64,000 nucleotides of DNA from Triatoma infestans (Eukaryota; Arthropoda; Insecta; Hemiptera; Reduviidae). The position numbers and the translations under genes are program-made. Shown one piece after another: positions 58,001-64,000 of this stretch. The notes below the pieces were generated by a model. It saw nothing but the letters and a program-made list of their open reading frames with translations, was not told the origin of the DNA and ran no database searches. Where the stretch lies: the NCBI GenBank assembly GCA_011037195.1, contig JAAEAF010001945.1:62001-126000 (forward strand), read 5' to 3'. How positions within the stretch are numbered: position 1 is the stretch's first letter; every line of letters begins with the position of its first letter.

Positions 58001-58848
58001 AAAACCTTCCTTCTGAGGAAGCTCCTGATTCTAAGTTAGGCATGGAGACTCAAGATAATATTGCACCAAAAGGTGTTACAGAAAAACCTCGAAAGAAAAA
58101 AGGCAAAGGAGCTAAAAAATCAACAAAACAACCTGATGAAGATTTTAATGTTTCAATCAATACTAGAATAGCTTCAGACAAGTTTGAAGCTACATCTAAA
58201 ATTGAAGTTGTCCAAGAATATCCTGTAGCCACAAACATATCTAGTGGTTTATTTGTAGCACTTGAAGCAGAAAGTTCAAATAGTGAAAATATACCAGAGC
58301 ATCTGGTTAAGTATGAAGTGAAGATTGGAGAAGATACTGAAAGTATACAAAAACCTACTACATCTGGCGAAGAAACTTCCGAGAGTTTAAGTAATATTAG
58401 TTTTGAAACTGATTTGCCTTCTCAATCTTTGGAATCTTCTAGGAATGTAGACACACCAAGCAGCCACGAAAATAACGTAATTATTTATGATATTGATACA
58501 AATGGAAATCAGTATCCTTATGATCAGGTTACCACTGCTGCCGATAACATTGATAATGTGGCTAAAGAAAATATAATAGAAAAAGAATCAGAGCAATTAA
58601 TCCCATTACATGAAGCAAAAGATGAATTAATTGTAGCTATTAAAGAGAAATTAACAAATTTAAATTCTCCTTCTTATAAAGTTCTTCTTAGAGAACCAAA
58701 TAATGAAAATAAATTGAAAGAATTGAGAACAAATTTAGATAAATTAAGTAAATGCAAAAATGAAGATAGGGAAGTAATAATTATTTCAACCGTTACTGTG
58801 ATTTCCGAATGTTTGGAAACCATCACCTACATTATCTGTAATTTTAAG
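55084..58848 (+). CDS. Msp300: Exon 45: second giant exon, disordered then helical
   Basis: 1,255 codons, phase 0/0 (acceptor TTTTTAG, donor GTAATT). Most of it is disordered and acidic with lysine clusters (near 55777, 57265, 57439, 58087), like exon 38. Two related basic/beta-like blocks (TIKKTIKRIIYVDG near 56041; TIVKRIVRRVVIING near 56527) recur, each followed by an EEP element. An FISEEISKS motif near 55582 matches the FIKEEI family of exon 38. The last 90 residues (HEAKDELIVAIKEKL onward) return to helix and lead into the spectrin repeat of exon 46. Read-through past the donor adds 24 intronic residues and is not expected. Confidence 0.88.
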
Positions 58849-58930
58849 GTAATTCTATTTAAAAATTTAATATTGATTATTGATGATGTATTTTTAACGC
58901 TTAGATTTTTATTAACTTTTTGATTTTCAG

Positions 58931-59242
58931 AAATTTAACAATGAAGATATACCTCAAGAATTAAAATTACGCCAACTAGGCGAACTTGCCCAAGAATTAA
59001 ATACATATAAGAAAGCTGTATCATTAATGCAAGCTGAAACAGATGATTGTGAATTAGTAAATGCAGCTAGTTCTCAAATTCAAGCTGTAGAAAAAATATT
59101 AACAGAATCTAAATGTCAAGTGGAAACCGATTTACAGAAGTGGGAAGAATTTTTGAATGGTATAAACAATATAAGTGTTTTATTGCAAGAATTAGCAGAA
59201 GATATTGAAAATTTAGAAAAAGAGCCTGGACTTACAACTGAA
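58931..59242 (+). CDS. Msp300: Exon 46: spectrin repeat
   Basis: 104 codons, phase 0/0 (acceptor TTTTCAG, donor GTTAGT). LRQLGELAQELNTYKKAV, then DLQKWEEFLNGINNI: one whole repeat in one exon. Confidence 0.87.
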
Positions 59243-59369
59243 GTTAGTATTACTTCTAGTTTCTGTTTTTATTGATAACGCAAAAGTTGTGTTATCTTGG
59301 TAGATTTTGCTATGAATTTAGTAAGGAAGCAAAAAAGATTATGTATAATATATATGTGTGTGTTTCTAG

Positions 59370-59681
59370 GAAAAACTAAATCGCCTGGATGAACTGGAGA
59401 ATACTAATAATGATTACAGCCGTCAGATGACCTTTTTAATAACATTAGGTAGAAGCCTTTCTCGGCCTCCTTCTAGAGTTCTTCCACAGGACTTGATAAC
59501 AGCTGCTCAGTTAGTTAGCTCAAACGATGAATCAGCTGCCGTTCTAAGGGCCCAGTTGGAACAGTCTAGAGCACTAGCACAAGAATACAGGGATACTCTT
59601 GTTGAATTGCAACATGTTACTAAACTTGCTCAAGCCATAGTTGAATCCAGAGTGGTAGTAAATAGTCTTCAACACCTTCAG
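59370..59681 (+). CDS. Msp300: Exon 47: spectrin repeat
   Basis: 104 codons, phase 0/0 (acceptor TTTCTAG, donor GTTAAT). EKLNRLDELENTNNDY, a loop with SRPPSRVLP, then ALAQEYRDTLVELQHV. The in-frame ATG at 59427 is internal. Confidence 0.86.
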
Positions 59682-59767
59682 GTTAATAATGTTTATTTAT
59701 TCTTTTTCAGTTTAAGCTATTTTCCACAATCAATAAAGACCTTTCACTTCTGAAATTTTAATTACAG

Positions 59768-60088
59768 GATGAAATGCAAAAAGATAGAAAATTTTTCGTA
59801 AGTCTGAGTCATTGCCGTTCTATTTTGGAATCACTTGAACAACATTTGGATATTGAGACTCAACAACGTCATGCTGAATTGCACAGCCATTTACATAATC
59901 TTGCTAGTGAAATACTGGAGAAAGCTGGAGATAGAACTGGACGTCTGGCACTAGCTGCTTCAAGATGGACCATTTTAGAACAAGGACTAGCTGAAGAAAC
60001 AAAATGGTTACATGTAGCTTTACAAAGAGCTCCAAATCTTTCTGGAGTTTCATCAACAGATTACGAACAATATCTTTCCTTATATCAG
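59768..60088 (+). CDS. Msp300: Exon 48: spectrin repeat
   Basis: 107 codons, phase 0/0 (acceptor TTACAG, donor GTTGAT). SRWTILEQGLAEETKWLHVAL has the two tryptophans of a canonical repeat junction. Confidence 0.88.
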
Positions 60089-60219
60089 GTTGATTTTTTT
60101 TCTTGAATTTATTTTCTTTATAACTTGTTAGACTTTAAATAAGCGATAATGTTTTACATAGATGTATGTAAAAGGGTATTCGATTTATTATATTAATTGC
60201 TTTCTTATTTTATTAACAG

Positions 60220-60513
60220 GCATTAAGCACTGACATAGATCTTCACAGTGGTCATGTTTGGAAACTACTTAATACAGCTCATTCCTTACAAAGTGTAATC
60301 TGTTGTACTGGTCTTGAAGAGTCATGTGATAATCTACGTTACACTATGGCCCAGCTGCAGGATAAAGTTAACGACGATATTAACAGATTGTTAGCTTTCC
60401 GTGAAGTTTGGTGTTCATTTGAAAATATTGCTAATAAATTAGAACATTGGCTGAAATGTGTGAAGAAGGATAAAAAACTAAAAAAGCAACCACTTGATCT
60501 TCGTCGATTCTGG
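60220..60513 (+). CDS. Msp300: Exon 49: spectrin repeat
   Basis: 98 codons, phase 0/0 (acceptor TTAACAG, donor GTAATT). REVWCSFENIANKLEHWLK carries the repeat signature; the Lys-rich end resembles a solvent-exposed linker. Confidence 0.87.
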
Positions 60514-60544
60514 GTAATTTTATATCACTTTTCAAAAAATAATA

Positions 60545-60786
60545 AGGGAAGGGATTAGCTAAGTGATTAGCGCGTTGGACTCCCACGCGGAGGTCCCGGG
60601 TTCGAGTCCAGTGCTACCCTTAGATTTTTTCTTCCTAGGACCTCTACAGCTCACTGTTCCGTGATGGACAGTGTTGTCTGTAGCGAGAGAACACTGTCCG
60701 GAGGCCGGCAGTGCACTGAGAAGACTCCGGGCGCTAATGACCACAGATGTTGAAGCGCCTTAAAACAAATAATAATAATAATAAAA
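60545..60786 (+). mobile_element. tRNA-derived SINE, near-complete copy
   Basis: In intron 49, only about 30 bp after the exon 49 donor. The head has A-box-like TTAGCTAAGTGATTAGCGC and a good B box (GGGTTCGAGTCC); the body matches the 26912 and 30296 copies. The tail is an (AAT)n repeat rather than poly(A). The target duplication is masked by the AT-rich tail. It takes up most of a 365-bp intron. Confidence 0.9.
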
Positions 60787-60878
60787 TCTAAATTATTCTC
60801 TGTATTATCAATTGCTCTTGTTACTTATTATCTTTTGTTACTTATTTTTCATTCTAAAAAAAACTTTCTTAATTCTAG

Positions 60879-61190
60879 GAATTGAAAGCGGAATATGAGG
60901 TTTATAAGCAAATTGAGGCCGATTGTGGTAACAAATTTGAAATAGCTGTGGCAACGTTGCCGGTCTCCGATGAAATGGCACAACGTCAGCTTATGTCTCA
61001 GCTTCATGAAAGATGGTCATCTGTTGAAGATTTATTATCAGAAGTAGAAGCTGCAATGTCATCTTCTTTTGATCCACCGTCTGGTTGTACAACTGCTCAA
61101 CGTCTGGCCATATTAGAAGGTCGTTTAGCTGAAATGGAAGCCGCTCTTGCGGATAGTCAAGGTGTTATAAAGACTGATGAACAGTTGCAG
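60879..61190 (+). CDS. Msp300: Exon 50: spectrin repeat
   Basis: 104 codons, phase 0/0 (acceptor ATTCTAG, donor GTAAAG). LHERWSSVEDLLSEVE, then RLAILEGRLAEMEAALAD. Confidence 0.88.
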
Positions 61191-61280
61191 GTAAAGTTAA
61201 CATTTTAAAATTAAACAGTATTCATCATATCAATTTAATAAGTGAACTTAAACTCAATTAATATTCAATTCTCTTTACAG

Positions 61281-61598
61281 GTTTATATTGGTAGATTGAA
61301 AGTAGTTCAGGCTGGAGTAATTGAAGTACAAGAGGGTTTATTGAAATTGGGTATGGTACACGGTACATCTGAAAGGGCCAAAGTCACTGAACTTCAAGGC
61401 ATTGCGCGTCGTCTTGAAACTCAGGTATCAAACGAACTTCAAGGCGTAATGGCTCTTAGCGATCGATTAGCAAGGCTGAAGAAAGGACTCGCTAGGGCTG
61501 CAAGAGATCAAGATAGAGCATCTGCAGTATTGGATCAGTGTTCTGCTTGTCTTGACATGGAATATGGGGATGTTAGGCAGGCTTTAGTTAATTCCAAA
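61281..61598 (+). CDS. Msp300: Exon 51: spectrin repeat
   Basis: 106 codons, phase 0/0 (acceptor TTTACAG, donor GTAAGT). GIARRLETQVSNELQGVMAL, then basic LARLKKGLARAARDQDR. Confidence 0.88.
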
Positions 61599-61673
61599 GT
61601 AAGTAACTTGTTTATCATTTTGAATGTTCTTTTATTTTTAGGCATTTTATTTTATTTTTTTCAATGTTCGCAG

Positions 61674-62006
61674 GGAGTTGTAAAGGCTCTTTCAGAACAC
61701 TGGACAGAATTGATGTCATTACGCCAGCTTTTACACTCAATACCTCTTGGAGTAAAAGTTTCCGTATCACCCATCCAGTGTGAAAGAGATATTTCTCGTC
61801 TTCAAGATACTCACACTGCTCTAGAAACAAGAGCCGCAGCATTGGTTTCAGCATTATCTGCAAGAACTGGGCTTTGGGATGAATTTCATGGCCAATTAGA
61901 CGCAGTGAGACACTCTGTTAGGGAGGCCGATTATATGATTGAAATGCTTCAAGTACAAGGTCCTCTAGATTACCACAGACTGGTCAAGGCAACTGATCGT
62001 CTTAAG
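61674..62006 (+). CDS. Msp300: Exon 52: spectrin repeat, last exon in the window
   Basis: 111 codons, phase 0/0 (acceptor TTCGCAG, donor GTGAGT). ALSEHWTELMSLRQLL, GLWDEFHGQLDAVRHSV. The gene continues beyond the window because the exon ends in a donor without a stop. The frame from exon 51 stays open through the short intron by chance. Confidence 0.88.
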
Positions 62007-64000
62007 GTGAGTTTAATTTTATATCAGTATTATTTTAATTCCTAATTACTAAATTTAAGATAGTATTTTGTTTATTTAATTTCCAATTGTTGATGTACAG
62101 AAATGCAGCATAAAACGTTCACCCTTCCAAGTACCTTTTGCTGTCCTAATTAGGCTTTACTCCCTTAAGAGTCACAATGCAATACCTATACTCATGCCAC
62201 AATACTATATACAAGTACTAACATAGAATTCTCACAAAGACAAAAACAGGCATTGAAAAAACTTCAGTACCGATTACTCGACAAATGATTTGACAGAAGT
62301 AAAGTTCACAATTAAGTACAGATATAAAGTGCAGTGCAGCATTATTTTATGATATACCAATTTATGATCGAGTTCGATTTAGACTTGAGGATTTGAACTT
62401 ATGGAGTGTGCAGGCATTCCAATATATCTACCGTTTCTAGTCACTTCACTTTAAAATTCACCACTAACTAACCTCTCTGTTATCTCTCCACCAAACTATC
62501 TTTTTAAATGATCTCAAAGTATCTTTGTTAACGATTCACTTTCGAGTCGATGTAAAAAAAAAAAAATTACTCTAACCGAATTCTCTAATTCATCTCTTAT
62601 CTTTATTCCATTCTAGCAAATAAACCATTCAACGATTCTTCCAATCAACCTATGCTTGCCTTAAAAAAAAAAAAATTATGCAATCACCCACCCCGTTGGC
62701 AACACACTAAAACTACATCTAACAATGTCCGATTTTCATCCATGTAGGAGTTTCTATTTTTTAAAGAAAGAAATGTAGGAATTTACTGTCGATAAAACAG
62801 ATGTGAAAAGAAAACTCTTGATAATATGACACTTTACCCAAACTCAAAAAAATAAACTCTAATTTAGCACAAGTACTTAATTCACTAAAAAAAAATCAGC
62901 TAGCCTTTCTTCTTAATTCTTAACGTGCTTTATATATAGGCCTTCAGAAGCCAATGTGATAAGTCCATTAAAAACAAAAAATTAAGAAAATTATTGTTTT
63001 TTAATATATGAATTTTTTAAATATTTTGTTGATTTATATATAAAATTCATATAAATAAAGTGAAATTTGTGAAGAAGCAGCAATTAGCTGATAATAACTG
63101 TAGTATCAACTTGTTCTTCAGTATTATCAAACACATATTGAAAGGAAAACAATAGTTAATTTTTCATTTAAGTTAAAAAATATTGATAAACGGTGGACTT
63201 ATTTATAATGGCTTCTGAAAATATTATACAAAATATTTAGATGTCTTAAGCTTACTGTTGGAGAAAAACGATGCAACCAATTAAACCCTATTAACAAATA
63301 AACAGAATATTAATTTAATTAAAATTGATCAAATATATATGTAAAATCTACTTTCAAAGAAGTCCTATTTCAAAATCTAGGAAATAGTTATTTTTCTTTT
63401 TCTATCTTTCTGTCGTATTGTCTTAAGTTAATGATTTTTTTTCCCCATCAAATTGGATTCAAATTTGGACAATATTGGCAAAGTATTCTGAAGGAAGAGT
63501 AGATGAACCAAACTCAATTCAAGGCGTATTTCTCTTCTTTAGTTGCAATTTAGCCATATTTGACAATTATAGACTTTATCTCTTCATAAAATCTTATCTT
63601 TTATTAGGTTTTCTCCCAAGGTTTAAAACAAATTTTTTATCAAATTAAGCCTAGCGTTTTTCACAGTTGTAAAAAATACATACAAAAAAAAATTCAATAA
63701 GTAACTATTAACCACCTTAATTACGATTAAGTTATAAAGGCAGAACCTTATTTTATTATATTATTTCTTACAGTACGATTTAAGTACATTATGAGATAGT
63801 ATTATCTACAATTAAAAAAATATTTATAATTGATTTTTTTCAGTACAGCAAATATCAGTTTCGAGATTTTTGTTAATATTTTCAGTGTAGTAGTTCCTTT
63901 ATTTTCCGATAGAGTACTATACCGTTGCTATTAATAATTTATCTTATCGTTTTTGAAGCTGCACTTAGTATCCTTTTTGCCGGCGACCAGGACCGAGTTA
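62007..64000. other. Start of intron 52, runs off the window
   Basis: About 2 kb without coding potential, AT-rich with A tracts at 62560 and 62660. 62100-62480 is less AT-rich and may be an old repeat. The last bases (63970-64000) turn GC-richer, so another repeat or exon may begin just outside. Confidence 0.55.

Larger units (their letters stand above)
1..64000 (+). other. Msp300: Msp300/nesprin-like giant gene, internal part (52 coding exons)
   Basis: One gene spans the window and is truncated at both ends. Seen: 52 + strand exons with GT-AG borders and a continuous frame, coding about 8,480 residues in the longest form. About 2,400 residues of spectrin-type helices are followed by a roughly 5,340-residue disordered Lys/Glu/Ser/Pro-rich insert, then more spectrin repeats. 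Known: insect Msp300 (nesprin family) has this plan and links nuclear envelope, actin and muscle Z-disc. The calponin-homology N-terminus and KASH C-terminus are not in the window, so identity is inferred from architecture. Other spectrin-repeat giants (Shot/dystonin, beta-heavy spectrin) fit less well because they lack such an insert. Introns total more than half of the locus. Confidence 0.7.

Noticed and set aside
60559..60744. Minus-strand 61-codon frame as a small gene
   Set aside because: Entirely inside the SINE at 60545-60786.
1..64000. CRISPR array, operon or bacterial defence system
   Set aside because: No regularly spaced direct repeats with unique spacers and no operon structure; spliced eukaryotic gene throughout.

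Overview
This window is a piece of an animal nuclear genome, most likely from an insect. It is strongly AT-rich, with GT-AG spliceosomal introns, tRNA-derived SINEs, a mariner element, a hAT element and a decayed LINE. No bacterial-type gene organisation is visible. The species cannot be fixed from the sequence.

Everything that is clearly coding lies on the + strand and belongs to one giant gene, which runs off both edges of the window. I place 52 coding exons. Their reading frame stays open across every predicted junction, and almost all introns are phase 0. The protein is a very long chain of spectrin repeats with a huge disordered, charge-patterned insert in the middle. This is the plan of insect Msp300 (the nesprin-1/SYNE1 orthologue, a KASH-family protein linking nucleus, actin and Z-disc). 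The actin-binding and KASH ends lie outside the window, so the name rests on architecture and is probable, not proven. The long isoform contributes about 8,480 residues here.

Layout: (1) 1-31580: exons 1-36, about 2,400 residues of spectrin-repeat coiled coil. It includes a cationic cassette exon (exon 7) and an almost perfect 707-bp tandem duplication that repeats three exons in frame (exons 15-20). (2) 36918-37329: a decision point. Exon 37 ends in a stop with poly(A) signals behind it. The next acceptor, at 37330, instead opens the giant exon. (3) 37330-49287: a single 11,958-bp exon coding 3,986 disordered residues with internal tandem repeats, recurring short motifs and evenly scattered lysine clusters. 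(4) 51358-54999: six micro-exons of 13-22 codons, all phase 0 and acidic. (5) 55084-58848: a second giant exon (1,255 codons) of the same style, which returns to helix at its end. (6) 58931-62006: seven exons, each close to one spectrin repeat long. (7) 62007-64000: intron.

Introns carry the mobile DNA: five copies of one tRNA-derived SINE family (two with clear target-site duplications), a MITE with about 100-bp inverted arms plus a solo arm, an RNase-H-type LINE remnant, and a mariner element split by a later hAT insertion with a perfect 8-bp target duplication. A 9.7-kb intron (16087-25797) and a 5.3-kb intron (31581-36917) have no recognisable coding content.

The phase-0 junctions on both sides mean the whole 37330-58848 block can be included or skipped without a frameshift. 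Alternative splicing could therefore produce a short truncated protein, a plain spectrin-rod protein, or a giant protein with a long flexible spacer.
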